A stretch of 64,000 nt of DNA, taken from assembly GCA_050186725.1 (NCBI GenBank), contig JBFWYG010000016.1:1-64000 (forward strand). The letters are read 5' to 3'. The position numbers were made by a program, and so were the translations under genes. Below are positions 1-9,935 of this stretch, piece after piece; within the stretch, counting starts at the first letter, position 1, and each line of letters begins with the position of its first letter. This stretch comes from JADJYF01 sp050186725. Lineage in GTDB: Bacteria; Pseudomonadota; Gammaproteobacteria; Ga0077536. The notes under the pieces were generated by a model, which saw only the letters and a list, made by a program, of their open reading frames with translations, was not told where the DNA came from and did no database searches.

Positions 1-46
1 GTCTGACAATCCGCCGCGCATCTGACCGACCCACGCTCGCCCGCCC

Positions 47-1171
47 ATGAACGCAAGCTCACCCGCCACGGGCGATTCGCCGCGCGCGCGCTACGTAGCT
101 GACCTCGCGGCCGAGCGGCTACGCCCCGATGCCGCGCAGGCCGCCGCCGTCCAGCACGTGGAGCGCATTTTCCAGGACCTGCAGCGCGCGCCTGCGCCGT
201 CGGGTGGCGGCTTCATGGATCGGCTGCTCGGCCGCAAGCGCCCCTTGTGGTCCGGCGTACGGGGTCTCTACCTCTGGGGGCGGGTCGGTCGCGGCAAGAC
301 CTACATCGTCGATACCTTCTACGACTGCCTGCCCTTCGCCGCCAAGCAGCGCATCCACTTCCACAACTTCATGCGCCAGACCCACGCCGAACTGCGGCGC
401 CTGAAGCGCGAAGCCGATCCGCTGAAGATCGTCGCCGAGCGCTGGGCTGCCGCGCAGCGTGTGCTGTGCCTGGACGAGTTCCATGTCGGTGACATCACCG
501 ACGCCATGCTGCTCGCCAACCTGCTGGAGGCCCTGCTCGGTCATGGCGTGACCTTGATCGCGACCTCCAACGAAGCGCCGGACGACCTCTACGCCGGCGG
601 GCTGCAGCGCGAGCGCTTCCTGCCTGCCATCGCCATGATCAAACGCGAGCTCGAAGTGTTCGAACTGGCGGGTGACACCGATTATCGTCTCCGCGCCCTG
701 GAACAGGCGCCGGTCTTCTACCTGTGCGCGCCGGGCGCGTGCGTCGCTGAACTGGAGGCGAGCTTCAAGGCGCTGACCACCGGCGCGACGGTGGGCCAGG
801 GCGCGCTGGAAGTGGAGGACCGGCCGATACCGACGGTGCGCCATGCTGACGGCGTGGCCTGGTTCCGCTTCGAGGACTTGTGCGGCGGGCCGCGCTCGGC
901 CGGCGACTACATCGAGATCGCGCGCTGCCACCACACCGTTCTCCTGGCCGACGTGCCGCGCCTCGGCCTGGACGACAACGACGCCGCCCGCCGTTTCATC
1001 AACCTCATCGACGAACTCTACGACCGCAACGTCAACCTCATCCTGTCCGCCGCGGCAGAACCCGAGGACCTGTACCACGGCGGCAAGCTCGCCAAGCCCT
1101 TCCTGCGCACCGCCAGCCGGTTGCGCGAGATGCGTTCCCATGACTACCTGGCGAGACCCCACATGCCTTAG
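47..1171 (+). CDS. zapE: Cell division ATPase ZapE (AFG1 family)
   Basis: AFG1/ZapE-type AAA ATPase of 374 aa, a normal length for the family. In E. coli ZapE associates with the Z-ring and matters under low oxygen or heat; the mitochondrial relative Afg1 handles respiratory-chain proteins. The Walker A motif GRVGRGKT is at residues 78-85. A Walker B-like CLDEFHVGD follows around residue 143, then the family signature with ATSNEAPDDLY and the C-terminal block on LIDELYDRN and LILSAA. The protein is predicted cytoplasmic. The start ATG at 47 gives the expected N-terminus. It is alone on its strand before the AT-rich gap at about 1172-1240. The family assignment is secure; any physiological role here is inferred from homologues. 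Confidence 0.95.
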   Translation: MNASSPATGDSPRARYVADLAAERLRPDAAQAAAVQHVERIFQDLQRAPAPSGGGFMDRLLGRKRPLWSGVRGLYLWGRVGRGKTYIVDTFYDCLPFAAKQRIHFHNFMRQTHAELRRLKREADPLKIVAERWAAAQRVLCLDEFHVGDITDAMLLANLLEALLGHGVTLIATSNEAPDDLYAGGLQRERFLPAIAMIKRELEVFELAGDTDYRLRALEQAPVFYLCAPGACVAELEASFKALTTGATVGQGALEVEDRPIPTVRHADGVAWFRFEDLCGGPRSAGDYIEIARCHHTVLLADVPRLGLDDNDAARRFINLIDELYDRNVNLILSAAAEPEDLYHGGKLAKPFLRTASRLREMRSHDYLARPHMP

Positions 1172-1197
1172 GAATTTCAATAGGCTATGAATTGTTC

Positions 1198-1244
1198 TTG
1201 ACATACGAAATTATCTAACTACTCTATCCATCTAATAGTTAGAT
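1198..1244 (+). promoter_or_regulatory. AT-rich promoter-like region with 9-bp inverted repeat
   Basis: A markedly AT-rich island in a GC-rich window. A consensus -35 hexamer TTGACA lies at 1198-1203. The perfect inverted repeat ATCTAACTA (1213-1221) / TAGTTAGAT (1236-1244) surrounds a 14-nt spacer and would overlap any -10 box, which is weakly matched around 1220-1227. The layout fits a repressor operator over a promoter driving the small ORF downstream. The regulator is unknown. Confidence 0.5.
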
Positions 1245-1281
1245 GAAATGTGGCCGACCCCTCGGGTCCCACACAAGACAC

Positions 1282-1494
1282 ATGATGGATATGCCCAGCC
1301 CCGCCACCAATTCCGATCTCGACCAGGCCATCGCCCGACTGATTTCACGTCGTTATGGCGACGGCGGCGTCTACGTCCCCCGCCAGCAGAGCCGTCGTGG
1401 CTCCCTGGCCGAGGCCATCGCCAAGGGCTTCGTGAGCGAGGAGGGATTCCTGACCAGCAAGGGCCGACGGCTACTGGCGCGATTCGATCTCTGA
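1282..1494 (+). CDS. Small hypothetical protein
   Basis: Encodes about 70 aa: a short polar N-terminus, then a basic helix-rich segment with SRRYGDGG, SLAEAIAKGF and LTSKGRRLLARFDL. I do not recognise a family. It is supported as a real gene by a consensus TTGACA and an inverted repeat upstream, an intrinsic terminator 47 bp after the stop, and ordinary codon composition. The start is uncertain: ATGs at 1243 (inside the inverted repeat), 1282 and 1285 are all in frame, and none has a good Shine-Dalgarno. The highly charged C-terminus could bind nucleic acid, but that is only a composition argument. Confidence 0.5.
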   Translation: MMDMPSPATNSDLDQAIARLISRRYGDGGVYVPRQQSRRGSLAEAIAKGFVSEEGFLTSKGRRLLARFDL

Positions 1495-1511
1495 GACCTC
1501 CGTGGGTGAGT

Positions 1512-1530
1512 TGACAGGTTCGTCCTGTCA
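1512..1530 (+). repeat. Short inverted repeat after small ORF
   Basis: TGACAGG (1512-1518) and CCTGTCA (1524-1530) are perfect complements around a 5-nt loop. It sits between the stop of the small ORF and the intrinsic terminator, so it may form a second 3' hairpin on that transcript. Confidence 0.5.
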
Positions 1531-1540
1531 CCAGCGTATT

Positions 1541-1567
1541 GGGGCTGCGATTGCAGCCCTTTTTTTT
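1541..1567 (+). terminator. Rho-independent terminator
   Basis: GGGCTGC (1542-1548), loop GATT, then GCAGCCC (1553-1559), followed directly by eight T residues (1560-1567). This is a textbook intrinsic terminator for the small ORF, and it insulates the cysI promoter region downstream. Confidence 0.9.
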
Positions 1568-1599
1568 GGGACCACGCTCGGCGACGCAGATAAGCGAAT

Positions 1600-1622
1600 A
1601 AGGAAAGAGAAAAACATTCCTT
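1600..1622 (+). promoter_or_regulatory. Inverted repeat upstream of cysI
   Basis: AAGGAA (1600-1605) and TTCCTT (1617-1622) form an inverted repeat with an 11-nt A-rich spacer, in an AT-rich patch 66 bp before cysI. The spacing resembles LysR-type sites. CysB is the expected regulator of sulfite reductase genes, so this is a candidate CysB-like site. That link is inference. Confidence 0.35.
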
Positions 1623-1688
1623 TTGTGCATATGACGGCATTGCTACCGTGCGCGCCTCGAAAGCCACCGGCCGCGCGTTGCGGGAGCC

Positions 1689-3353
<1,665 letters not shown>

Positions 3354-3364
3354 GGCGATTCGAC

Positions 3365-3841
3365 ATGCGCGTGATCAAGCAGGGCGAAGAGCGACACGAC
3401 GACTGGACACTGCCGGGGGCGGTGGCTCCCGAGGGCGCGCGGCTGGTCCTGCCGCTGGCCGAGTGGCGCGAGCGCTCGCCCGAGGCCGGATTGAGCCCGT
3501 ATGGCCTGCTGCTGACCACGGCCGACCAGGTCGAAGAGGTGCTGCCCGCGGCGCTGCGCAGCCCTTTGGTCGCGATCGAGTTCACCGATTTCAATGACGG
3601 TCGCGGCTACAGCCTCGCCCGTCAACTGCGCGCCGCGGGCTACGCGGGCGACGTGCGCGCGGTCGGCGAAGTGCTGCGCGATCACGCCTTCTACCTCGCG
3701 CGCTGCGGCTTCAGTTCCTTCGCGCCAGCGCCGCGAGTGAGTGGAGCGGCCTTCATCGCCGGCCTCGAGGACTTCAGCCTGGCTTATCAGGCCGCGGCGG
3801 ACCAGCGTACCATCGTGCAACGCCTGCGCCGGGCTCGCTGA
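3365..3841 (+). CDS. DUF934 family protein linked to sulfite reduction
   Basis: A 158-aa DUF934 (COG3749) protein, found next to CysI-type sulfite reductases in many proteobacteria and presumed to help sulfite reduction, possibly in electron delivery; no activity is established that I know of. The conserved core IEFTDFNDGRGYSLARQLR and the following GDVRAVGEVLRD are clear. It starts 11 bp after cysI, so the two are probably cotranscribed. No membrane segment or signal peptide is visible. Confidence 0.88.
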   Translation: MRVIKQGEERHDDWTLPGAVAPEGARLVLPLAEWRERSPEAGLSPYGLLLTTADQVEEVLPAALRSPLVAIEFTDFNDGRGYSLARQLRAAGYAGDVRAVGEVLRDHAFYLARCGFSSFAPAPRVSGAAFIAGLEDFSLAYQAAADQRTIVQRLRRAR

Positions 3842-3848
3842 CGCGAAG

Positions 3849-3868
3849 CCGCGCGGGCGACCGCGCGG
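3849..3868. repeat. GC-rich hairpin between DUF934 gene and kinase gene
   Basis: CCGCGCG (3849-3855) can pair with CGCGCGG (3862-3868) over a 6-nt loop. There is no T-tract, so it is a weak terminator candidate at best. Confidence 0.3.
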
Positions 3869-3903
3869 TTCAAGCACCACGGATCCGTGCCGACACAGCG
3901 CGG

Positions 3904-5250
3904 ATGAGGCCGGATCCGACAGCCCGAGGCAGCGTGAGCGCATCGACAGCCCCTGACGGGCGCTACCCGGCCCGCCTGCGCCTCCTGATCATCGACGCCT
4001 CGCGCGAGGAGTCCTCGCGACTGCGCCGCCTGCTCGCCACCGTGCTGCCCGAGGTCGAGATCTCCGAGTACGATCCCGAGCAGCAGGGCGCGCCGCGCGC
4101 CGGCTTCGACTGGAGCGAGTACGACGCGGTGCTGCTCGATCATCTCCTCACCCCGGAGGAGACCGGGCTCGACTGGCTCGCGCGCTATGCCCGGCGACCC
4201 GCCTTTCCACCGACCATCCTGTTGTCGGGCGCGGGCGACGACTATGTCGCCGCCCGCGCCATCAAGCTCGGCGCCGCGGATTACCTGCGCAAGCAGGACA
4301 TAGACGCCGCGCGTCTCGGCGGCCTGATTGCCGAGGTGATCGAAGCGGCGCGCGCCGAGCAGGCCGTCGATGCCACCGTGCGCGAGGAACGCGGCGGTCC
4401 TCATCTCGAAATCCTCGAGCACCTGCACCTGCAGGACACCTCGCCCGGACTCGCGAAACAGGGCAGCATCGGCTACCGCTTCGTCCGGCTCATCGGCCAG
4501 GGCTCGAGCTCCCGGGTCTATCTCGCGGAGCGCACGACCGACGGCGTGACCTTGGTGCTGAAGGTCATCGACGTGCGCGGCGTGCAGGACACCCAGACCA
4601 TCGAACGCTTCATGCGCGAGGCCGAGATCGTGTCCGGCATCCGCAGTCCCTACGTGGTGCGCTTCTACGACTACGGGCTCACCCAGAACTATGGTTACAT
4701 CGCCATGGAGTTCTTCACGCGGGGCGATCTCAAGCAGCGCATCGAGCACGGCGTGAACCGCAGCGACGCGATGCTCTACCTGCGACACATCGCGCTCGGC
4801 CTGCACGCGATACACGCCGAAGGCATCGTGCATCGCGACTTGAAGCCCGGCAACATCATGTTCCGCGCCGACGACAGCCTGGCGCTCGCCGATTTCGGCA
4901 TCTCCAAGCGGCTGAACCAGACCAGCGATCTGACCAATCTCGGCTCGGTCATCGGCACGCCCAACTACCTGAGTCCCGAGCAGGCCATGGGCCAGTCGGT
5001 GGACCACCGCGCGGATCTGTACAGCGCCGGCGTCATGCTGTTCGAGATGCTCGCCGGGCGTAAGCCCTACCGCGCCGAGAACGCCTCCGCGCTGGTCTAC
5101 CAGCACGTGCACGCCGACGTGCCGCGACTGCCGGACGATCTGCGCATGTACCAGCCCCTGGTCGCGCGTCTGCTGGCCAAGCATCCCGACGACCGCACCC
5201 AGACCGCCGCCGCCCTGGTCGACGCCATCGATCGCCTGCGCACGCGCTGA
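3904..5250 (+). CDS. Hybrid response-regulator receiver / Ser-Thr protein kinase
   Basis: A 448-aa soluble protein. Residues about 25-150 form a CheY-like receiver domain with acidic D31, phospho-acceptor D79 (LLDHLL), the hydroxyl residue in LLSGAG and the lysine in YLRKQD. Residues about 190-448 form a Hanks-type kinase with glycine loop GQGSSSRV, catalytic K220, HRDLKPGN (D312) and DFG starting at D330. GTPNYLSPEQA follows. All catalytic residues are present, and there is no membrane segment or PASTA domain. The layout implies that aspartate phosphorylation controls a Ser/Thr kinase output. The cognate histidine kinase and the substrates are not in the window. A gap of 62 bp separates it from DUF934. 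Confidence 0.9.
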   Translation: MRPDPTARGSVSASTAPDGRYPARLRLLIIDASREESSRLRRLLATVLPEVEISEYDPEQQGAPRAGFDWSEYDAVLLDHLLTPEETGLDWLARYARRPAFPPTILLSGAGDDYVAARAIKLGAADYLRKQDIDAARLGGLIAEVIEAARAEQAVDATVREERGGPHLEILEHLHLQDTSPGLAKQGSIGYRFVRLIGQGSSSRVYLAERTTDGVTLVLKVIDVRGVQDTQTIERFMREAEIVSGIRSPYVVRFYDYGLTQNYGYIAMEFFTRGDLKQRIEHGVNRSDAMLYLRHIALGLHAIHAEGIVHRDLKPGNIMFRADDSLALADFGISKRLNQTSDLTNLGSVIGTPNYLSPEQAMGQSVDHRADLYSAGVMLFEMLAGRKPYRAENASALVYQHVHADVPRLPDDLRMYQPLVARLLAKHPDDRTQTAAALVDAIDRLRTR

Positions 5251-5351
5251 GCGCCCTTGAATTCCCTGGCCCGTGTCCGCATCTCCGGACGACGCGGCTC
5301 TGCCTGCTCGACCGGGCGGTGGCTGAACCCTGACCCTGCTCGAGCGACACC

Positions 5352-7745
5352 ATGAACGAAGAACAAGAACAGCGCGCGCGCGAAGAGACCATCACCCCCC
5401 AGGTCAGCGCCGTGCCGGCGCGCATCTCGGAGGTGCTGCCCGACAAGCTGCTCGTGCTGCCGCTGCGCGCCCGACCGTTCTTTCCGGCGCAGACCATGCC
5501 GATCGTCATCGAGGACGAACTGTGGCTGGAGACCATCGAGCGCGTCGGCCATACGCCGCAGAAGCTGGTGGGCCTGGTGTATGCGCGGCATGCGCAGGAT
5601 CAGCCCGCGCCCAAGCCCGAGGAGTTCGCCACTTTCGGTACGGTGGCGCGCGTCCATCACGCGATGCGCGACGGTGGGCGCATCCAGTTCATCGCCGAGG
5701 GCGTGGAGCGTTTCCGCATCGCGCACTGGGTGCGCACCGAGCGGCCCTTCGTCGTGCAGGCCGAGTATCCGCGCGCGACCCCCGAGGCGGGCAAGGAGGT
5801 GCGCGCCTACGCGCTCGCCATCATCAACAAGATCAAGGAACTCCTGCCGCTCAACCCGCTGTACAAGGAGAACCTGCGCGCCTTCCTCGAACGTTACACG
5901 CCGGATGACCCGGGACCACTGGCCGACTTCGCCGCCGCCATGACCAGCGCCGACGGTGAGCAATTGCAGGAGGTGCTGGAGACCGTGCCACTGCAGAGGC
6001 GCATGGAGAAAGTGCTGATGCTCATTCAGCACGAGCTCGAGGTCGCCGGCCTGCAGACCGAGATTCGCCAGCGCGTCGAGCAGCGGATCTCCGAGCAGCA
6101 GCGCGAGTTCTTCCTGAAGGAGCAGTTGAAGGAGATCCAGAAGGAACTCGGCATCTCCAAGGACGATCGCACGCTCGAACTCGAGCGTTTCCGCGAGCGC
6201 TTGAGTACCCGCACCGTGCCGGCCGACGCGCACAAGCGCATCGACGAGGAACTGCACAAGTTCTCGCTGCTCGAACCCGGCTCGCCGGAATACGGCGTGA
6301 CACGCAATTACCTCGAGACGCTGACCGCGCTGCCGTGGGGGCAGTACTCCCACGATCAGCTCGATCTCGAGCACGCGCGCAAGGTGCTGGACGATGAACA
6401 CGCCGGGCTCGCCGACGTGAAGGACCGCATCATCGAGTTCCTGGGCGTCGGCAAGCTGAAGGGCGAGATGGCGGGCTCCATCCTTCTGCTGGTGGGGCCG
6501 CCCGGCGTGGGCAAGACCTCCATCGGGCACTCCATCGCCAACGCGCTCGGCCGCAAGTTCTATCGCTTCAGCGTCGGCGGCATGCGCGACGAGGCCGAGA
6601 TCAAGGGTCACCGGCGCACCTACATCGGCGCGATGCCCGGCAAGTTCATCCAGGCCATCCGCGACTGCGGCACGGCCAACCCGGTCGTGCTGCTGGACGA
6701 GGTCGACAAGATCGGCGCGTCCTACCAGGGCGACCCGGCTTCGGCGCTGCTGGAGGTACTGGACCCGGAGCAGAACTCGGGCTTTCTCGACCATTACCTG
6801 GACGTGCGCTTCGATCTCTCCAAGGTGCTGTTCGTATGCACCGCGAACCAGCTCGACTCCATCCCCGGGCCGCTGCTCGATCGCATGGAGGTCATCCGCC
6901 TGTCCGGCTACCTCACCGAGGAGAAGGTTGCCATCGGCGCCCGCTACCTGTGGCCCAAACAGCGCGCGCGGGCCGGGCTCAACGCGCGCCAGGCCAAGGT
7001 CAGTCCCGGCGCCATCAAGGCCATCGCCGAGCACTACGCGCGCGAAGCGGGGGTGCGCAACCTCGACAAGCACTTAGGCCGCATCGCGCGCAAGGCGGCG
7101 CTGGAGGTGATCCGTGCGCCGAGCGCGCAGGTGCAGGTGACGCCGACCAACTTGAAGCAGTATCTCGGCGCGCCGCTGTTCAAGAAGCAGGAGCCGCTGC
7201 GCGGCGTCGGCATCGTCACCGGTCTCGCCTGGACCGCGCTCGGCGGCGCGACGCTGGACGTAGAGGCGACGCTCGTACACACCAAGCACCGCGGCTTCAA
7301 GCTCACCGGCCAGCTCGGCGAAGTGATGAAGGAGTCGGCCGAGATCGCCTACAGCTACGTGGCCTCGCATCTCGCCGAGCACGGCGCCACCAGCAGCTTC
7401 TTCGACGAGGCCTTCGTGCACCTGCACGTGCCGGAAGGCGCGACGCCGAAGGATGGTCCAAGCGCGGGCATCACCATGGCCACCGCGCTGCTGTCGCTGG
7501 CGCTCGGGCGACGCATGCGTCGACCCATCGCCATGACCGGCGAGCTGACGCTCACCGGCCGGGTGCTCGCGGTCGGCGGCATACGCGAGAAGACCATCGC
7601 CGCGCGGCGCGCCGGCGTGCGCGAAATCATCCTGCCGGACGCGGTGCGCGGGGAGTTCGACGAGCTGCCGGCGCACGTCACCCGCGGCTTGCGTTTCCAT
7701 TTCGTGACGCACTATCCCGAGGTGGCGGCCATCGCCTTCGGCTGA
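5352..7745 (+). CDS. lon: ATP-dependent Lon-family protease
   Basis: A 797-aa LonA-type protease that degrades misfolded and regulatory proteins in the cytoplasm. It has an N-terminal LON substrate domain (about 30-230), a coiled linker, an AAA module with Walker A GPPGVGKT at 382-389, and a C-terminal Ser-Lys protease domain with S704 in DGPSAG and K747 in GGIREK. The N-terminal PLRARPFFPAQTMPIVIE resembles the second Lon class represented by P. aeruginosa AsrA more than canonical Lon. It may therefore be a stress-response paralogue rather than the only Lon. It is not flanked by clpX or hupB, the usual context of canonical lon, which supports this. Confidence 0.93.
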   Translation: MNEEQEQRAREETITPQVSAVPARISEVLPDKLLVLPLRARPFFPAQTMPIVIEDELWLETIERVGHTPQKLVGLVYARHAQDQPAPKPEEFATFGTVARVHHAMRDGGRIQFIAEGVERFRIAHWVRTERPFVVQAEYPRATPEAGKEVRAYALAIINKIKELLPLNPLYKENLRAFLERYTPDDPGPLADFAAAMTSADGEQLQEVLETVPLQRRMEKVLMLIQHELEVAGLQTEIRQRVEQRISEQQREFFLKEQLKEIQKELGISKDDRTLELERFRERLSTRTVPADAHKRIDEELHKFSLLEPGSPEYGVTRNYLETLTALPWGQYSHDQLDLEHARKVLDDEHAGLADVKDRIIEFLGVGKLKGEMAGSILLLVGPPGVGKTSIGHSIANALGRKFYRFSVGGMRDEAEIKGHRRTYIGAMPGKFIQAIRDCGTANPVVLLDEVDKIGASYQGDPASALLEVLDPEQNSGFLDHYLDVRFDLSKVLFVCTANQLDSIPGPLLDRMEVIRLSGYLTEEKVAIGARYLWPKQRARAGLNARQAKVSPGAIKAIAEHYAREAGVRNLDKHLGRIARKAALEVIRAPSAQVQVTPTNLKQYLGAPLFKKQEPLRGVGIVTGLAWTALGGATLDVEATLVHTKHRGFKLTGQLGEVMKESAEIAYSYVASHLAEHGATSSFFDEAFVHLHVPEGATPKDGPSAGITMATALLSLALGRRMRRPIAMTGELTLTGRVLAVGGIREKTIAARRAGVREIILPDAVRGEFDELPAHVTRGLRFHFVTHYPEVAAIAFG

Positions 7746-7815
7746 GTCGAATCGCGGCGGCGAATGCGGGCGAGTATGCGATACTCGCGCGCATCCGCCG
7801 CGTATCGAGGCCACG

Positions 7816-9270
7816 ATGTCCATCGTCACGGAACCTTCCCTGCTGGTCTACCGGCGCACGAAAATCGTCGCCACCGTCGGACCCGCGTCGAACAGCGAAG
7901 AGGCTCTTCGCGCGCTCATCGAAGCCGGCGTCGACGTGTTCCGCATCAATCTTTCCCACGGCAGCCATGCCGCCCACGGCGCGGCCATCGCGGCGATTCG
8001 GCGCGTGGCGCAGCAGCTCGGCACGCCGACCGCGATCCTGGCCGACCTGTGCGGGCCCAAGATTCGCACCGGGCGCTTCCGCGACGGCGCGGTGGAGCTC
8101 GTCACCGGCAGCACGGTGACCGTCACCACCGCCGACGTGCTCGGCGACGAGCGCGTCATTCCCTCGCAGTACGAGTCCCTGCCCGGCGACGTCGCGCCCG
8201 GCAATCGCATCCTCCTGAACGACGGCGCGGTGGAACTGCGCGTGGTCGCCGTGCGGGAGCACGAGGTCGAATGCCAGGTGGTGGCGGGCGGACCGGTGGG
8301 CGATCACAAGGGCATCAACCTGCCGGGCGCGGCGGTGTCCGCGCCATCGCTCACCGACAAGGATCGCGCCGACGCGCAGTTCGCGATGGAGGCGGGCGTG
8401 GACTTTCTCGCGCTGTCCTTCGTGCGCAGCGGCGCCGACGTGAAGAGCCTGCGCGAGCTGGTCTACGCCGCCGGCTCGCCGGCGGGCATCATCGCCAAGA
8501 TCGAAAAGCCCGAGGCCTTGGCCAACAGCGAGGACATCATCAATCTCGCCGACGGCATCATGGTCGCGCGCGGCGATCTCGGCGTGGAACTCAACCCCGA
8601 GCAGGTGCCGCTCGCCCAGACCCAGCTCATCACCCGCGCGCGGCAGCTGAACAAGCCGGTGATCGTCGCGACCCAGATGCTGGAATCGATGATCAGCAAC
8701 GCGCGGCCGACCCGCGCCGAGGTGTCGGACGTGTCCTTCGCGGTGGCGAGCGGCGCCGATGCGGTGATGCTGTCAGGCGAATCGGCGGTGGGGCGCTACC
8801 CGGTGGCGGCGGTGCAGATGATGGACCGCGTCGCGCGCCAGACCGAGGCCTACTACTGGCAGGCCGGGCTGACCTATGGCGGCACCCAGACGCCGCCACC
8901 CGCGCGGCCGCTGCCCTTTGGCGACGCGGTCGCGGCCGCCACCGCGCGCCTCGTGGAGGACATCCACGCGCGCGCGGTGATCGTGATCTCCATGCAGGGT
9001 ATGACCGCGGCGACCTTGAGCTCCGCGCGCCCCTCGGCGCCGGTGGTCGCCATCTCCTGCGATCACCAGACCTGCCGGCGCATGAATCTCATGTGGGGCA
9101 TGATTCCGCACTTCGTGCCGGGGGTCGGCAGCGACAACCCGAACCAGATCGCGCGCCGCGTGGCGCGTGAACTCAAGCTCGCCGACCAGGGCGGCTACAT
9201 CGTCATGGTGCGTGGCTTCAACGCCGATCCGGCGATCAATTCGCCGTCGATCACGTTGCTGCAGGTCTAG
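7816..9270 (+). CDS. pyk: Pyruvate kinase
   Basis: Converts phosphoenolpyruvate and ADP to pyruvate and ATP, the last step of glycolysis. The 484 aa match the usual length. The N-terminus has KIVATVGPAS and FRINLSHGS, the active-site motif AKIEKPEAL has the catalytic lysine near residue 228, and ARGDLGVEL and ATQMLESM follow. The B domain and the C-terminal regulatory domain are both present. It starts 71 bp after lon on the same strand and is followed by a REP-like palindrome before the convergent ssb gene. Confidence 0.96.
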   Translation: MSIVTEPSLLVYRRTKIVATVGPASNSEEALRALIEAGVDVFRINLSHGSHAAHGAAIAAIRRVAQQLGTPTAILADLCGPKIRTGRFRDGAVELVTGSTVTVTTADVLGDERVIPSQYESLPGDVAPGNRILLNDGAVELRVVAVREHEVECQVVAGGPVGDHKGINLPGAAVSAPSLTDKDRADAQFAMEAGVDFLALSFVRSGADVKSLRELVYAAGSPAGIIAKIEKPEALANSEDIINLADGIMVARGDLGVELNPEQVPLAQTQLITRARQLNKPVIVATQMLESMISNARPTRAEVSDVSFAVASGADAVMLSGESAVGRYPVAAVQMMDRVARQTEAYYWQAGLTYGGTQTPPPARPLPFGDAVAAATARLVEDIHARAVIVISMQGMTAATLSSARPSAPVVAISCDHQTCRRMNLMWGMIPHFVPGVGSDNPNQIARRVARELKLADQGGYIVMVRGFNADPAINSPSITLLQV

Positions 9271-9283
9271 GCAGGGTGAAGAC

Positions 9284-9311
9284 GGGACAGACCCCGTACG
9301 GGGTCTGTCCC
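9284..9311. repeat. 28-bp perfect palindrome, REP family A copy 1
   Basis: GGGACAGACCCC (9284-9295), GTAC, GGGGTCTGTCCC (9300-9311): perfectly palindromic throughout. It lies between the convergent pyk and ssb genes. The same 12-bp arms recur at 33500-33527. There is no T-tract, so it reads as a dispersed palindromic repeat that could also act as a bidirectional transcript end. Confidence 0.85.
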
Positions 9312-9331
9312 TGCATCTGTCCCAGCATTCG

Positions 9332-9850
9332 TCAGAACGGGATGTCGTCGTCGAAGGAATCCATCGGCGGTTCGCTCGAACCGCCGCCGCGCGGACCGTC
9401 GCCGCCGCGTCCGCCACCGCTCGGGCGACCGCCGCCGCCGCTGCCGCCGCCGCGCTCGTAGCCGCCACCGCTGCCACCGCCTTCAAAACCGCCACCGCCG
9501 CCGCCCGCGCCGCCACGGCCGCCGAGCATCTGCATCTCGCTCGCGACGATTTCCGTGGTGTAGCGCTCGTTGCCGTCCTTGTCCTGCCACTTGCGCGTCT
9601 GCAGGCGGCCCTCGACGTAGAGCTGCGAGCCCTTCTTGACGTACTGCTCGACGATTTCGGCGAGCTTGCCGAAGAACACCACGCGGTGCCATTCGGTGCG
9701 TTCCTGCTGCTCGCCGGAGTCGCGATCGCGCCAGGCTTCGGCGGTGGCGAGGCGGATGTTCGCCACCGCGCTGCCGCCGGCGGTATAGCGCACTTCCGGA
9801 TCGGCGCCGAGGTTGCCGATGAGCATGACTTTGTTGAGGCCGCGTGCCAT
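9332..9850 (-). CDS. ssb: Single-stranded DNA-binding protein
   Basis: A 172-aa SSB that coats single-stranded DNA in replication and repair. The OB fold spans about residues 1-112 (start MARGLNKVMLIGNLGADPE). A long glycine-rich linker follows, with acidic tip DSFDDDIPF that recruits partner proteins. An ATG at 9848-9850 preceded by AGGGAG fixes the start; a longer upstream reading has no homology. Order ssb, MFS, uvrA is classic for gammaproteobacteria. Confidence 0.97.
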   Translation of the reverse strand: MARGLNKVMLIGNLGADPEVRYTAGGSAVANIRLATAEAWRDRDSGEQQERTEWHRVVFFGKLAEIVEQYVKKGSQLYVEGRLQTRKWQDKDGNERYTTEIVASEMQMLGGRGGAGGGGGGFEGGGSGGGYERGGGSGGGGRPSGGGRGGDGPRGGGSSEPPMDSFDDDIPF

Positions 9851-9935
9851 GGGTGTTGTCTCCCTGTAGTGGTTTGTCCGACCGGTCCGTGGTCGTGTTC
9901 GAGGCTCGGATTCTACCCAAGCCGGGCGCGGGCCG

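Noticed and set aside
5097..7073. Long minus-strand frame opposite lon
   Set aside because: Antisense shadow of a full-length conserved gene; its sequence is rich in L, R, G, A, D and H with no recognisable domain.
9284..9311. Palindrome after pyk as an intrinsic terminator
   Set aside because: No T-tract follows on either strand, and an identical-arm copy sits just after a genuine terminator at 33458, so a dispersed repeat is the better reading.
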